A stretch of DNA of 64,000 nucleotides from UBA6522 sp965237785 (GCA_965237785.1 OZ250159.1:372001-436000); one strand, 5' to 3'. Positions 28,858 to 38,308 are shown, counted from the first letter of the stretch. Translations and numbers: made by a program. The notes: a model not told the origin generated them from the sequence alone.

Positions 28858-29904
28858 CTAGAGGTCGTCTCTATCCCAGATGCACTCGTAGGGCCTGATC
28901 GCCTCGCCCGGTACCCAGATCCATTGCCGGGTCAGGGCGACGGGTTCCGTGAAAATTGCGGGGTCCGTTGCCGTCAACTCGTAACTCAGGATGCGCCCAT
29001 CGGCGCTGGGCGTAAATCTTTCGACCAGCTTGAGCTCGTCCTGTGGAATGCCGCTCTGATCGAACCACGGCCAGTCGATGTCGGTGGTGGTGACGACGAG
29101 CGTTTCGCCGTCCCACCGCCCCACGCTGTGCCCCAGGGGACCGCCGGACTCGCTCCGGGTCGGCGCATCGGCCGCCATATGGATTCGCCGAACCGTGTCC
29201 AGTTCCTCGAGATGCAGGTGAATCGTCTCACCCTGCTGGGTAAATTCCAGGGGAAACCCCTGGTCCATTATGGCCGGCATGGCGTTCTGACAGAGGATAT
29301 AGGGATTGTCTTCGACGGGATCCCAGTTCGCCCGGGCTTCCCGTGCAGCCGCGGTCAACGGATACTCGTCGATCCAAAGCGCTCGCTCGGTATCGTCGAT
29401 CCCGGCCACCGACCCGTCGCGGCTCCACACCCTGAAGAGACCCGTGCCGGGGTCTTCCGACGACGCCTCGATCTTTGCGGCCTGGTAGTCCCGCAGAGCC
29501 GTGCCGGCCAGCGTGTCGCTCCAGCGCGGCCCGGTGAAATTTTCGGCGATCAATTCGGAACCATCCGTCAAGAGAATGTTCGTGACGAACATCGCGGTCG
29601 TGTTGCGACGACCGCGGAATCCAGCCAGTCGCAACTCGTCACCGACCTGAAAAATATCGGGTGTCAGATTCGCGCGCGCCATCTGTGTGGCCGCACGGGT
29701 CTCCGCAACCCAGACCTCCGCCTGCCCGTCCTCGCCGACCGTCTCGATCAACAGCGTCGTATGCGGGTTCCGCCAACTGACCTCGATCAGCGTCCCGGAG
29801 ATCTCGGCGACGTCGCCTCGATCGAAGTGAAGGTTTGGAGAGTGATGTGCAGCCGCTGTCGCCGCCAGCGTGATCGCCCCGAACAGTGTAATGCCTCTCA
29901 CCAT
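28858..29904 (-). CDS. DUF6152-family exported protein, full length
   Basis: A 348-residue protein. The signal peptide ends TLAATAAA, and the mature protein should begin HHSPNLHFDRGD. Family blocks: EISGTLIEVSWRNPHTTLLIE, VGDELRLAGF, GLFRVWSRDG, LGHSVGRWDGETLVVTTTDID and the end ELTATDPAIFTEPVALTRQW. No known catalytic motif is seen, and the family is of unknown function. The strict His-His at the predicted mature N-terminus and the conserved NPH could bind metal; this is inference. Adjacent to the MBL hydrolase gene. Confidence 0.82.
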   Translation of the reverse strand: MVRGITLFGAITLAATAAAHHSPNLHFDRGDVAEISGTLIEVSWRNPHTTLLIETVGEDGQAEVWVAETRAATQMARANLTPDIFQVGDELRLAGFRGRRNTTAMFVTNILLTDGSELIAENFTGPRWSDTLAGTALRDYQAAKIEASSEDPGTGLFRVWSRDGSVAGIDDTERALWIDEYPLTAAAREARANWDPVEDNPYILCQNAMPAIMDQGFPLEFTQQGETIHLHLEELDTVRRIHMAADAPTRSESGGPLGHSVGRWDGETLVVTTTDIDWPWFDQSGIPQDELKLVERFTPSADGRILSYELTATDPAIFTEPVALTRQWIWVPGEAIRPYECIWDRDDL

Positions 29905-30077
29905 GACGCCGATCCCGCACGTTCCTTCTACGGGGGATTATCACATTTTTTCAAGCGCCATCCTCACGCATCCACATCGGCACCGTGTGCGTGCGCCGCG
30001 ATATTGCGGGAAGGCTTGCCGTCGTCGATGTTTTTGCCGGTAGGCAACCAGGCACAGACCAGTTCGGGATTCACCCA

Positions 30078-31013
30078 TCAAGTCGAAGCCTGACGATCGG
30101 ACTGGGCGTCGAATGCGAGTCGCTCGCGTTCCTCGATTACCGCTCGCATTTCATGCTGTCGCTCGCGGCTGATTGGGTACCCGACCAGCATTAGAACCAC
30201 GCTCGCGTAGGCCAGCGCGGGAAACCCTACGATTAAATACCGTAGGTTGCGAAGCGCCTCGGCGCTGTTATTCACCCCTGCCTCCGGGTCGAATCCGATC
30301 ACGCCAAGCAGGGAAAATCCAATAAACAGGCTGAAACCAGCTGACACCTTACTGGAGAGCTGCAAGAGCGAGTAGTACAGCCCCATACGCTCCGAGCCGC
30401 TCTGGATATGATCGTGATCGCAAACATCGGCCATCATCGCTCGCGGCAAGAACTCCAGTGCGGATGAGTTTGCACCGATCAGCACGAACGCGACCGCGGT
30501 CAAGACGACATTCTGCTCTGGAAGTATCAGCAGCAGCAAGAGCGTCACCGCTCCGGTGACCATGGATGCCTGCATGGCAGCGTGCTTGTTCCACACTTGG
30601 GACAATTTCACCCAAAGTGGGAGAAACAGAAGGCCGCCGACAATCAGACAGGCAAGCATAAAGCCGATCCAGTCCTCCAGGCCCAGTGAGTAGGTCACCA
30701 GGAAGACGAACAAAGCTTGCAAAAGCACCCAGGAAAAGCCGAGCACGGCGTTGGCGAAGAGCACTCGCAGTAGCGGCATGTTGCGAAATACCAGCGCTGC
30801 ACCTCGCCTGAAGCCGATATGAGGACGATTTGCCGTGCGCCGCTCCGGCACGCTCGCCAGACAGATCGCTACAGTAAGCGGCAGTAATATGATCATGAAC
30901 CAGCCTATCGCCGAGGCTTTGTCGTCATAGGTCGGCGATGCAACGCGCTCCATGATCGCGGGGACGAGAGCAACCATAATTCCGCCAACCATACGCGGGA
31001 AGAGAGAATCCAA
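30078..31013 (-). pseudogene. N-terminally truncated MFS (GPH/MelB-like) transporter
   Basis: The 310-residue frame encodes the second half of a twelve-helix carrier: FPRMVGGIMVALVPAIMER, helices FANAVLGFSWVLLQALFVFL and LACLIVGGLLFLPLWVKLS, and the loop ALEFLPRAMMADVCDHDHIQSGSERMG. That loop, with D-x-x-D followed by a Gly-Ser-Glu/Arg run, is typical of the glycoside-pentoside-hexuronide carrier group. The first four to five helices are missing; upstream sequence to 31290 shows no remainder. It is most likely non-functional. Confidence 0.8.
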
Positions 31014-31292
31014 CCATCCTTGGGTAGGTGGCCGTGACGTCGCTCGTTGGCGTGTTGGAGTCCACTTTCATGTTGGCTTGGAGACCTTGGCAGGGCGAAG
31101 CGCCTCTCCGGCGCTAGCGTGACGGGAAATTATGCAAATCGGGGGGAAGCACATTTTTGTCAATGCGGCATCTTACCCCACGAGGTCCCAAAGGCTAAAC
31201 TTCGATTCCGGGCTGTTCGAATTCGTGCACGGGAACGAGCGCGGATCAAAGCCCTCAGAGGTTACTACCCTTTTTTAAGGAGGCTATGAGCC
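31014..31292. other. Non-coding gap
   Basis: About 280 bases between the truncated MFS gene and the AhpD-like gene. The only clear element is a strong ribosome binding site, AAGGAGG at 31277-31283, nine bases before ATG 31293. No convincing gene fragment was found on either strand. Confidence 0.6.
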
Positions 31293-31886
31293 ATGATGAC
31301 ACCACGAGCAACCGGTCTCGATCCAGAGACCGCTACGGGAAGAGTTGGCGAAATTTTCTCTGAAACGATCCGCCAGTTTGGCACCGTCAGCAACTTCTCC
31401 AGGATCATGGCGCTTGCTCCCGGGGCGCTCGAAGCATGGATGACTGCTAACCGTGGTATCCGAATGCGATACGTCGAGGAGGACCCGGAGTTCCTCAAGG
31501 TCGAACAAGCCGTGATCATTCGAACCTCGAGCAAGAACAGATCGGAGTATTGCCTGTTGCACAACATCGATCTTGGCGCGGAAGCGGGACTCACGACCGA
31601 ACAGATCAGGATGATTCAGGCCGACGACTACCAGACGGCCGACGTCCTTGACGAACGAACGAAAGCGGCGATTGCATGGGCTGATGCCGTAACTTATATG
31701 ACCGCGAGCGGCGACGAAGACGCATTTCAGCGAATGACGACCCGCTTCAGCGAGCAACAGATCGTTGAACTCACCGTCCTGTGCTGCATGTGGAATTTCT
31801 CCAACCGGTTCACCGAGGCGTTCCACATTCAACCCGAATCTGCAGGGAAAAGACTTCGATTTCGTCCTTCCGCGGCCGCCGCTTGA
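31293..31886 (+). CDS. AhpD/carboxymuconolactone decarboxylase-family protein
   Basis: A 197-residue protein preceded by AAGGAGG. The family core is seen in FSRIMALAPGALEAWM, LKVEQAVIIRTSSKNRSEYC and LLHNIDLGAEAGL. The active-site segment is EYCLLH with one Cys and a His, rather than the CxxC of AhpD, so classic peroxidase activity is doubtful. The last residues (after FHIQPES) read into low-complexity Ala and run into an OsmC fragment in the next frame, which shows that a deletion joined the two genes. Confidence 0.8.
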   Translation: MMTPRATGLDPETATGRVGEIFSETIRQFGTVSNFSRIMALAPGALEAWMTANRGIRMRYVEEDPEFLKVEQAVIIRTSSKNRSEYCLLHNIDLGAEAGLTTEQIRMIQADDYQTADVLDERTKAAIAWADAVTYMTASGDEDAFQRMTTRFSEQQIVELTVLCCMWNFSNRFTEAFHIQPESAGKRLRFRPSAAAA

Positions 31887-32235
31887 GTACTTGTTGAGTG
31901 GAGCCATGGGCTGTTTCGCTGCAGTGTTTGCGTTCTACGCCGCCAAGTGGGACGTCAGGTACGACACCTTCGAGGCCTCGGCCAAAGCGGAGCTTGACGT
32001 GAGGGGACACATGATGGAGGACGCGCCGCCGTCGGGCTTCCGCCGGGTGACGATTCACGTGGATATCGGAGTTTCGGAACAGCCGGATCGGCAAGCCCTG
32101 GATCGGGTTCTACAGGCCTCCATGCGCGGCTGTCCGGGGATATCGACGCTGAAAGATCCGGTACATCTCGAGGCGAGTATGAACGTGTGTTCAACTTCGG
32201 CGCCGGCAGAGAGAGCCCGAACTTTCGCAAACTGA
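31852..32235 (+). pseudogene. OsmC-family remnant fused to the AhpD-like gene
   Basis: In the frame one base off from the AhpD-like gene, the sequence becomes PPLEYLLSGAMGCFAAVFAF, the helix that carries the first OsmC active-site Cys, followed by HVDIGVSEQPDRQALDRVL and a closing second-Cys helix region (SMRGCPGISTLKDPVHLE). The first 40 or so residues of a normal OsmC are absent and there is no own start codon with a binding site. A deletion junction near 31845 explains it. Confidence 0.65.
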
Positions 32236-32243
32236 AGGCGTTC

Positions 32244-32669
32244 ATGTCCGAATTAAAGACAAAGAAAACGCGTGCGAGTGTGACGGAATTCCTGAACCGC
32301 GTAGAGAACGATCAGCGGCGGACAGATAGTCTCAAATTGTTGGAGATATTTGTGGACGTGACAAAAATGCAGCCGAAGATGTGGGGAGATAGCATCGTGG
32401 GCTTTGGCGAATATCACTACAAGTCCACGCGAAGCAGGCAGGAGGGTGTTTGGCCGCTTACGGGATTTTCGCCGAGAAAAAGGAATATGACGGTGTACAT
32501 CATGCCGGGATTTTCAAACTATAAAAATCTGATGGATGGGCTTGGGAAGCATAAATCGAGCGTGTCGTGTGTCTACTTCAATAAGCTGGAAGATATTGAT
32601 ACGAAAGTGTTGCGAAAGCTCATCCGCAGGTCTGTCGCGGACATGAAGAAAAAATACGACGTGAAGTAG
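32244..32669 (+). CDS. DUF1801-domain protein
   Basis: A 141-residue basic protein from ATG 32244. It has the family blocks VTEFLNRVENDQRRTDSLKL, MQPKMWGDSIVGFGEYHY, WPLTGFSPRKRNMTVYIMPG and the end RKLIRRSVADMKKKYDV. DUF1801 belongs to the YdhG-like fold and its role is unknown. It follows the OsmC remnant by eight bases and appears intact. Confidence 0.85.
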   Translation: MSELKTKKTRASVTEFLNRVENDQRRTDSLKLLEIFVDVTKMQPKMWGDSIVGFGEYHYKSTRSRQEGVWPLTGFSPRKRNMTVYIMPGFSNYKNLMDGLGKHKSSVSCVYFNKLEDIDTKVLRKLIRRSVADMKKKYDVK

Positions 32670-32877
32670 CGACGCCGTACTCGAATTTGCCGTCGCTCGG
32701 CGGGCAGCCGGTCGCTAGGCAGCCCTCGTCGCCGTCCGTGTCGGCCCAGACCGACGTGTGATCAATCGGCTCGCCCGGATGGTAGTGCAACCGACGCTGT
32801 GCAACTGACGTTGCTTATCCAGCGTTCGCCGCACCGACAAGTTTGACTGCTCGACCTGTTGGATGATCCCCGGCTTT
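32670..32877. other. Non-coding gap
   Basis: About 200 bases between the DUF1801 gene and the HicB-like remnant with no recognisable gene, repeat or RNA. Confidence 0.5.
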
Positions 32878-33030
32878 TCAGAGCGTTTCGGAGGCGCCGC
32901 GGTTTCGATGCCCGAGGACTTTGGCCCTCAGGGACTCGGCGATCCAGGCATTCAGGCTGGTTCCTTCCCGAGCCGCTTCCAAGTAAGCGTCGCGATGCAG
33001 ATCCGGGTCGATGCGCTGTCTCAGATCCTT
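32878..33030 (-). pseudogene. HicB/RHH-type antitoxin fragment
   Basis: On the minus strand a frame ending at TGA 32880-32878 reads QRIDPDLHRDAYLEAAREG and TSLNAWIAESL, the pattern of a ribbon-helix-helix antitoxin of the HicB group (PxLHxxAxxxAxxxGxSLNxWI). The N-terminal domain is missing and the fragment abuts the 3' end of the dioxygenase gene. No toxin gene is nearby. Confidence 0.5.
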
Positions 33031-33051
33031 TGGTCTTGTCTCGCCCCGCCT

Positions 33052-33879
33052 TCACCGGGGGCGGTCTCCCGCGATGGTCACCCGGTGCAGCTTGCGGTGC
33101 TGGAGGAAGAAATCGTTGACCGGTTTGTGCTGCACCGAGCGGTTGTCCCAGATGACCGCCGTATGGCGCTGCCAGGACAGGCGGACGGTGAACTCGGGGG
33201 TAACGATATGCCGGTAGAGGAAACCGAGGATGTCTCGGCTCTCGGATGCCGTGAGTCCTTCGATCTGGGTGGTGAACAGCGGATTCACATAGATCGCCTT
33301 GCCGCCGGTTTCCGGGTGCGTGCGGATGACTGGGTGACTGACCGGCGGGTTGGCCGCCACCGCCCCGGCCAGGCGTTCCTCGCCGCCGGGCTCATTAAGG
33401 CTTTCCCGGAAACCGTGACGGAAGTCATGCACCGCCCGCAGGTCCTCGAGCAGTCGCCGCATTGGAGCCGACAGCGCGGCATGAGCCGCCACCGCGCTGG
33501 CCCACAGCGTATCTCCGCCGAATTCCGGAATGATCTGGCCGTGCAGCAAGGTAAAGGTCGGCGGGGTGGCGCTGAAGGTCATGTCCGAGTGCCACTCCTC
33601 GATCTTCGAGCGCGCCTCCGGCGTGCTCTCGAGAATCTGTACATCCTCGGTACCCGCCACCAGTGGGTAGGCCGGGTGCCCGAGCACCGGGCCGAAGAGC
33701 CGGGCAAAAGCCTGGAAGTCGAGCGGTTCGATATGCTGGTCCCGGAAAAACAGCACTTCGTGCTCAACGGCGAGACCATGCAGCTTCGCAAAGAGCCCGC
33801 TATCGCGCGCAACATCCGCAAGCGATTTCCCGCTCACGTACGCGCCCAGCGCACCAGCCGCTTTCCGAACCCGGAGCAT
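33052..33879 (-). CDS. TauD/TfdA-family Fe(II)/2-oxoglutarate dioxygenase
   Basis: A 275-residue protein of normal length for the family. Iron ligands are readable: His97 and Asp99 in EEWHSDMTF, and His251 in NRSVQHKPV; Arg266 (LHRVTIAGDRP) is the expected 2-oxoglutarate anchor. The N-terminal HEVLFFRDQHI block is typical. Members hydroxylate sulfonates, phenoxy acids or similar acids and release the group; the substrate here cannot be assigned. It stands alone on the minus strand. Confidence 0.9.
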   Translation of the reverse strand: MLRVRKAAGALGAYVSGKSLADVARDSGLFAKLHGLAVEHEVLFFRDQHIEPLDFQAFARLFGPVLGHPAYPLVAGTEDVQILESTPEARSKIEEWHSDMTFSATPPTFTLLHGQIIPEFGGDTLWASAVAAHAALSAPMRRLLEDLRAVHDFRHGFRESLNEPGGEERLAGAVAANPPVSHPVIRTHPETGGKAIYVNPLFTTQIEGLTASESRDILGFLYRHIVTPEFTVRLSWQRHTAVIWDNRSVQHKPVNDFFLQHRKLHRVTIAGDRPR

Positions 33880-34006
33880 GATGTATGAATCCCTATACGA
33901 ATCCTGGATGAAACCATTCGGACTGTCCGCGTTCCGGCTGCGCTCCGGCTGCGCTCGTCAAGAGTCTGTCCCGACCCCGAGTTGGATTCGGTACCACGGG
34001 CAGGCG

Positions 34007-35104
34007 TCACAGGACCGGTGTCGGTACGCTCGGTATGCCGGCCGACGACGAGACCGGCTCGGCCCGCGCCGGCTGATCGCCTTCGAGCCGTTGCCTGAGC
34101 CAGCCGAGGTCGTCGCCGCTCTCGACGAGCGCCTTCACCGTGGGGCTCGTGTCGAGCGCATCGGCGTCGATGGAATCGGCTCTGAGCTTCAGATGGGCGA
34201 ATATCGTGCGTTCGCTGCTGCTTACCGAGCGTACCGTGGCGTCTCCGTCCCCATTCGCACCGAACTCGGCCGCAAACAGCTTCAGGCGCACGGAGCCGCG
34301 GACGTTTCCGCCTATGACAAGAACCCTGTCATTGTGCTCATCGACCCTGATCGTGATGTCGCAGTGAGAGCGAACCCCCTCGCCGATGTTCCTGCGCCGC
34401 TCCGCGATCGAGCGATACGCCGAGCGCCGCGCGGAGCACAGCAGATCGCCCGGCTCGACCGGCATCTCGCCGACGTCGTATGCGACGTACGCGGCGTCCG
34501 GGTCATCGTCGTAGCGCGCTTCGATCGCCTGATCGATATACACGAAGTGCGCGATGTGGCGTCGGAACAGGTCTTGCTCGCCAAGACCGCCCTCGCACAT
34601 GACCCACGATATGAACGCCGCCGACCATGGGTCCCGCCAGCGCGCCGCGCCGCCGTACGGCCCGTTCCAGAGGGCGTTCTGCCGGTCGAGGATCCACGCT
34701 CCGTCGTCCGTAACGGCCCAATAGCCCGCGATCGAGTCCGCTACGCGCGCCGATTCCGTGAGGTCGAGCCACGAACGCGGGAGCCGCGGGCCGGATCGCC
34801 GCTGTTGCGAGTCGTTGGTGTTCGCTTGGTCGAGGACGGTGAATCCGAAGAAGCCCCATTCCTGCATCGCGATGTTGACGATCCTGCGCCTGAGCTTGTC
34901 CGCCGGCACCATCCGGCACGCACGTTCGACGACCTGCATGCGGCCCGGCGCACCGGTCACGCGTTCGGCGGGAGGCGATACGTCGAGTCGCTCGGGCGCG
35001 AGCCGATTCAGGTGGATCTGCTGCGCTTTCGCGCCCGATGCCGCGGCCAGCGCAACGGCCAGCGCGAGCAGGAATTTCTTTGTGGAATCAGTACGGTGGA
35101 TCAT
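34007..35104 (-). CDS. DUF2272-domain exported protein (NlpC/P60-like)
   Basis: A 365-residue protein with a signal peptide (LLALAVALAAASGAKAQ). DUF2272 blocks are EWGFFGF, DPWSAAFISWVMCEGGL with the candidate catalytic Cys, then a His-rich helix (FRRHIAHFVYIDQAIEARYD), VEPGDLLCSARRS, and SHCDITIRVDEHNDRVLVIGGN with the candidate His. The pattern resembles papain-like peptidoglycan endopeptidases. A basic Arg-rich insertion (RSIAERRRNIGEG) is typical. Wall-related function is inference from the fold. Confidence 0.8.
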   Translation of the reverse strand: MIHRTDSTKKFLLALAVALAAASGAKAQQIHLNRLAPERLDVSPPAERVTGAPGRMQVVERACRMVPADKLRRRIVNIAMQEWGFFGFTVLDQANTNDSQQRRSGPRLPRSWLDLTESARVADSIAGYWAVTDDGAWILDRQNALWNGPYGGAARWRDPWSAAFISWVMCEGGLGEQDLFRRHIAHFVYIDQAIEARYDDDPDAAYVAYDVGEMPVEPGDLLCSARRSAYRSIAERRRNIGEGVRSHCDITIRVDEHNDRVLVIGGNVRGSVRLKLFAAEFGANGDGDATVRSVSSSERTIFAHLKLRADSIDADALDTSPTVKALVESGDDLGWLRQRLEGDQPARAEPVSSSAGIPSVPTPVL

Positions 35105-35242
35105 CGCGGCATCAATTTAACAGATTCGGCCGGAGAAACAGAAATGAACGGGTCCGGCAATCCGGGGGATCGTGCATTGCCCCGCGGCAGCGGCGGCGGA
35201 CCGAGTGGTTTCAGCGGTTCCAGTGGCGGAGGAAGTGGTTCT

Positions 35243-35368
35243 GTCAAACCTCTTGAATACATTATGATGCTGTACGAAGAGGGGCATTTTCAGCTCGACG
35301 ATCCCGTGTCACGGACTATCCCGGAACTGTCCGGGATGCAGCCTGAGACGGTGTATATCAAGCGCTAA
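35243..35368 (+). pseudogene. Class C beta-lactamase/serine-hydrolase fragment
   Basis: A stretch reading MMLYEEGHFQLDDPVSRTIP matches the helix after the SxxK motif in serine hydrolases of the beta-lactamase/esterase group, where the phrase LYEEGRFQLDDPVSRYIP is common. Only about 40 residues are left, and neither the nucleophile nor later motifs are present. The frame upstream is Gly/Ser-rich and not convincing. Confidence 0.6.
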
Positions 35369-35458
35369 TTGACTGAGAAGAGCCGTAGCCCCCCGATTCC
35401 CTGTGCCAGGTATCCCGTCGTCCCCGGGACGATTTCTGGCTGGAACAATGGATAGACC

Positions 35459-36316
35459 ATGACCAACGTCACGATCCGCTCCCGCCGTAGTTTCATCTTC
35501 TCACCCGGGCTGCGCCCCGAGATGTTTCCGAAGGCCCTTGAATCGGGTGCGGATATTGTCTGTGTGGAACTTGAGGACGGCATCGCGCCAAAGGATAAGG
35601 ACACCGCCCGCGCCCATACCATGAAGCTCTTCGAGACCCCTCAGGCCGAAGACGGTGTGGAGCGGATTGTGAGGATCAACTGCTTGCGCGAATCGTTCGG
35701 AATCGGAGACGTGCAGGCGGTGCTGGCGACGGACTCCCCGCCGCCTGCACTGATGCTGCCGAAGGTTCGGACGCCCGAAGAGGTTGTCTTGCTCGACGAC
35801 CTGCTGACCGAGCGCGGCCACGACACACGTCTCCACGTCATCATCGAGACCAATCGCGCGCTGGAGGCGGCGTTTGAAATTGCCCGCTGCAGCCCGCGAA
35901 TCGATGCGCTTTTCTTCGGTGGCGTCGACATGGCGGCGGAACTCAGATGCGAGAATGCCTGGGAACCACTGCTCTACGCACGTTCGCGTGTGGTTCATGC
36001 CGCGGCTTCAGCGGGACTCGATGCGATCGACGTTCCCTATCTCGATCTTGAAGATCCGCAGGGGATGGTCGTGGCCGCCAAGCAGGCAAAGGCACTGGGC
36101 TTTTCCGGCAAGGGGTCGATCCACCCGAAACAAATCGCCGCGCTCAATGAAGTCTTCACACCCAACGCGGAAGAAATCGCTCGTGCGCAGCGGATCACCG
36201 AAACGTTCGAAGAAGCAGATACCGGGTTGGTGGTTATCGATGGCAAGTTGATTGAAAAACCGGTCTTGCGCGACATGTACCGGATTCTCGCGATTGCGGA
36301 GCGGACAGGCGCTTGA
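35459..36316 (+). CDS. HpcH/HpaI aldolase, citrate-lyase-beta-like (CoA ester lyase)
   Basis: A 285-residue TIM-barrel protein. It has RSFIFSPGLRPEMFPKALES, CVELEDGIAPKDK (Glu for metal binding), IVRINCLRESFG, LMLPKVRTPEE and the closing FSGKGSIHPKQIAALNE, the standard CitE-like blocks. Such enzymes cleave or form C-C bonds of CoA thioesters such as citramalyl-, malyl- or hydroxymethylglutaryl-type CoA. The gene stands alone, with no lyase alpha subunit or CoA transferase beside it. Confidence 0.88.
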   Translation: MTNVTIRSRRSFIFSPGLRPEMFPKALESGADIVCVELEDGIAPKDKDTARAHTMKLFETPQAEDGVERIVRINCLRESFGIGDVQAVLATDSPPPALMLPKVRTPEEVVLLDDLLTERGHDTRLHVIIETNRALEAAFEIARCSPRIDALFFGGVDMAAELRCENAWEPLLYARSRVVHAAASAGLDAIDVPYLDLEDPQGMVVAAKQAKALGFSGKGSIHPKQIAALNEVFTPNAEEIARAQRITETFEEADTGLVVIDGKLIEKPVLRDMYRILAIAERTGA

Positions 36317-36378
36317 CCATGGAATGCGCGGGCGTAAGAAATGCCAATACTTGAAGACATTTCCAATTCGTCTCAACA

Positions 36379-36972
36379 ATGCCCCTGGTATTTGCGGGTG
36401 ACGAAAATGGCTCTCATTATATGCACGATCTGGTGCTCGATCAGGATGGTCGTGTCTGGTACACGGTAAGAATTCGCCGACCCGAGACACCGGACTTTTG
36501 CCGTGAGGGTTCCGAGCATCCGTCTGCCAAACTCTTTCCCGTTCTGCGGAACAACCGGCAACTCGCGTTCTATGATCCCGAGACAGGTGACTATGAATTC
36601 GTCGATACCTGTTTCGACACACACCACCTGCAATTTGCCGAGGATGAGGACAATACCCTTTGGCTGAGCGGGGGCGGCGATGTCGTCGGCTGGGTGAATA
36701 CGAGGCAGTTGTTCGAAACCGGCGATGCCGAGAACGCGATTGGCTGGACGGCCTGGGTCCTCGATACCAACGGCAACGGCCAGCGCGACGAATACACGGA
36801 ACCTGACGAGCCGTTCGACCCGTCTTTGGACAGGCGTGTCAGCGGTGCCGGGCAGATAAACGGTTACGGCTTTTATGCCGTAATGCCGAGCCCGGTCGAC
36901 AGTTCTGTCTGGGGCTCCAATACCGGCGTGCACGCTTGCGCTACAGCACAAAGGGGATTAGGTTACATGTAA
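36379..36972 (+). pseudogene. Internal fragment of a Vgb-lyase-like/beta-propeller protein
   Basis: The 197-residue frame has beta-propeller-like blades: HDLVLDQDGRVWYTVRIRRP, QLAFYDPETGDYEFVDTCF, THHLQFAEDEDNTLWLSGG and WVLDTNGNGQRDEY. The series resembles the middle of large secreted proteins related to streptogramin lyase. The ORF begins without a signal peptide and ends in unrelated residues after SSVWGSNTGV, so both ends are lost. Confidence 0.6.
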
Positions 36973-36990
36973 CCAGTTGCAGGGCGGTTC

Positions 36991-37218
36991 GTGACAGGCA
37001 CTCCGATGAGTTCGAAGCCAGCATCCGACAAGGTTAGCCGACATCGCGCCCGATTGCGCGAGCAAGGGCTGCGGCCAGTGCAAATATGGGTGCCCGACAC
37101 TCGTGCGCCGGGTTTCTCGGAGGAGGCTCGAAGACAGTCGCTGGCGGTGGCCAGCAGCGGACACTCCGAGGTTGATCAATCCTTTATCGACGCCATCAGC
37201 GAGCTTGATGCCGAGTGA
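36991..37218 (+). CDS. MazE-like antitoxin (DUF3018 type)
   Basis: A 75-residue protein with the DUF3018 pattern: SRHRARLREQGLRPVQIWVP followed by TRAPGFSEEARRQSLAVA. ATG 37006 (MSSKPASDK) is an equally good start. It overlaps the toxin gene by four bases (GTGA), the usual coupling in type II modules. Confidence 0.82.
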   Translation: MTGTPMSSKPASDKVSRHRARLREQGLRPVQIWVPDTRAPGFSEEARRQSLAVASSGHSEVDQSFIDAISELDAE

Positions 37219-37544
37219 AGCGGGGCGAACTGTGGGTCGCATCGGGCGGCGGTGATTACACGGGCAAGCCCAGGCCGGTCGTGATCGTCCAAGACGACCG
37301 TTTCGAGTACTCAAGCTCGGTGACGGTCTGTGCGTTGACCACTGATCCCGCCGATGCGCCGCTGTTTCGCGTCGCGCTCTCCCCCAGTCCGGAGAACGGT
37401 CTCCACGAGGACTGTCGTGTGATGGTCGACAAGATCACGACCGTTCGCCGGGAACGCCTGAGCCGACGAATCGGTTCTCTCTCCGCCACGGATATGCGGC
37501 AGGTCGATCGGGCCATTCTCGTGTTCCTCGGCATGACCGGATAG
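37215..37544 (+). CDS. PemK/MazF-family endoribonuclease toxin
   Basis: A 109-residue MazF fold starting at GTG 37215: MKRGELWVASGGGDYTGKPR, then RPVVIVQDDRF, the core TVCALTTDPADAPLFRVAL and DKITTVRRERLSRRIGSL, with the closing helix RQVDRAILVFLGM. MazF toxins cut mRNA at short sequences. The pair with the upstream antitoxin is complete and looks functional. It borders the IS91-type remnants. Confidence 0.9.
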   Translation: MKRGELWVASGGGDYTGKPRPVVIVQDDRFEYSSSVTVCALTTDPADAPLFRVALSPSPENGLHEDCRVMVDKITTVRRERLSRRIGSLSATDMRQVDRAILVFLGMTG

Positions 37545-37793
37545 AGCGCACTCTTGCCTTCTACTACAGCATCGATAAGACGTGGTTCCTACCCGAAATA
37601 CATCGCGTACCTGGACAGTTTTCCATTTCTCCAACCGATTCGAACGGTGCTGACGCTATTGCTCGCCGAAGTGACTCAAGCCGGTTAAAGCATGTTGTGA
37701 TCACAGGCTTGATGCGCCAGGCATCGTCTATCGCGCCATCTCAGGGCACCTGATCGGGCAGGCGGGTAAGATGCGGGCGAGCGCTGCGACCGG

Positions 37794-38157
37794 GCTGCGG
37801 GTGATTGCGAGCATCGAGGAGCCTCGGGTCATCGAGCGGATCTTCGAGCACCTCGCCCGGGACCGGCAGTCGCTCGATCCGGCGCATCCGAGCCGGGCGC
37901 CGCCACACGCTCGCCTGCCGATCCGATCCAACGCGATACGCGCGAAGCAGGCGCTTCCACGGGCGGGTTCGGCCTCGCCCCGCGCAGTGCGCCCGTAGCG
38001 TCGGCGTTTCTTGCCACGCCGGGGAGATTCGCAAGGACGATCGAACGCCGTTGGCTGGCAATGATCGCAAGACCCAATGCGCGCCGAGTTACGCCCTCAT
38101 CGACCCTCTCAGCCGCTCCAATACGCCTGCCATAGGGCCTTTAAAATTACTATCCTT
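37794..38157 (+). mobile_element. IS91-type transposase 3' remnant A
   Basis: This segment begins within GLRVIASIEEPRVIERIFEHL, the C-terminal Cys/Arg-rich region of IS91 transposases, and runs to an end shared with two other copies (TTTAAAATTACTATCCTT). It matches 40008-40367 closely except for a few bases. The transposase catalytic part is missing upstream. Confidence 0.75.
38105..38157 (+). repeat. Shared 53-base IS91 end, copy A (candidate replication origin end)
   Basis: The stretch from CCTCTCAGCCGCTCC to ACTATCCTT is identical at 38105-38157, 40315-40367 and 43899-43951, and the sequences after the final TT differ (GTCC, ACAG, AATT). IS91-like elements end sharply at oriIS; a fixed end with different flanks is what that predicts. 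Confidence 0.7.
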
Positions 38158-38308
38158 GTCCGACACCGGCGCGGCCGGCCTCCTCCGGATCTGGTCGCAG
38201 GCCTGGCGAGGTGACGCGGTGGTGGGGCGCCCCGTTGCGGGGTCCGATGCTTGAGTGCACGTCAGACAATCTGTATTCTGCGGACTAGGCAGGTTTTCAT
38301 CGACGGAC

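Noticed and set aside
28345..30093. A 582-residue plus-strand frame
   Set aside because: It runs opposite to an MBL hydrolase and a DUF6152 gene that both have clear motifs and signal peptides; long shadow frames are common in GC-rich DNA.
33878..35368. A 496-residue plus-strand frame
   Set aside because: Antisense to the DUF2272 gene; only its last 40 residues look real (serine-hydrolase fragment).
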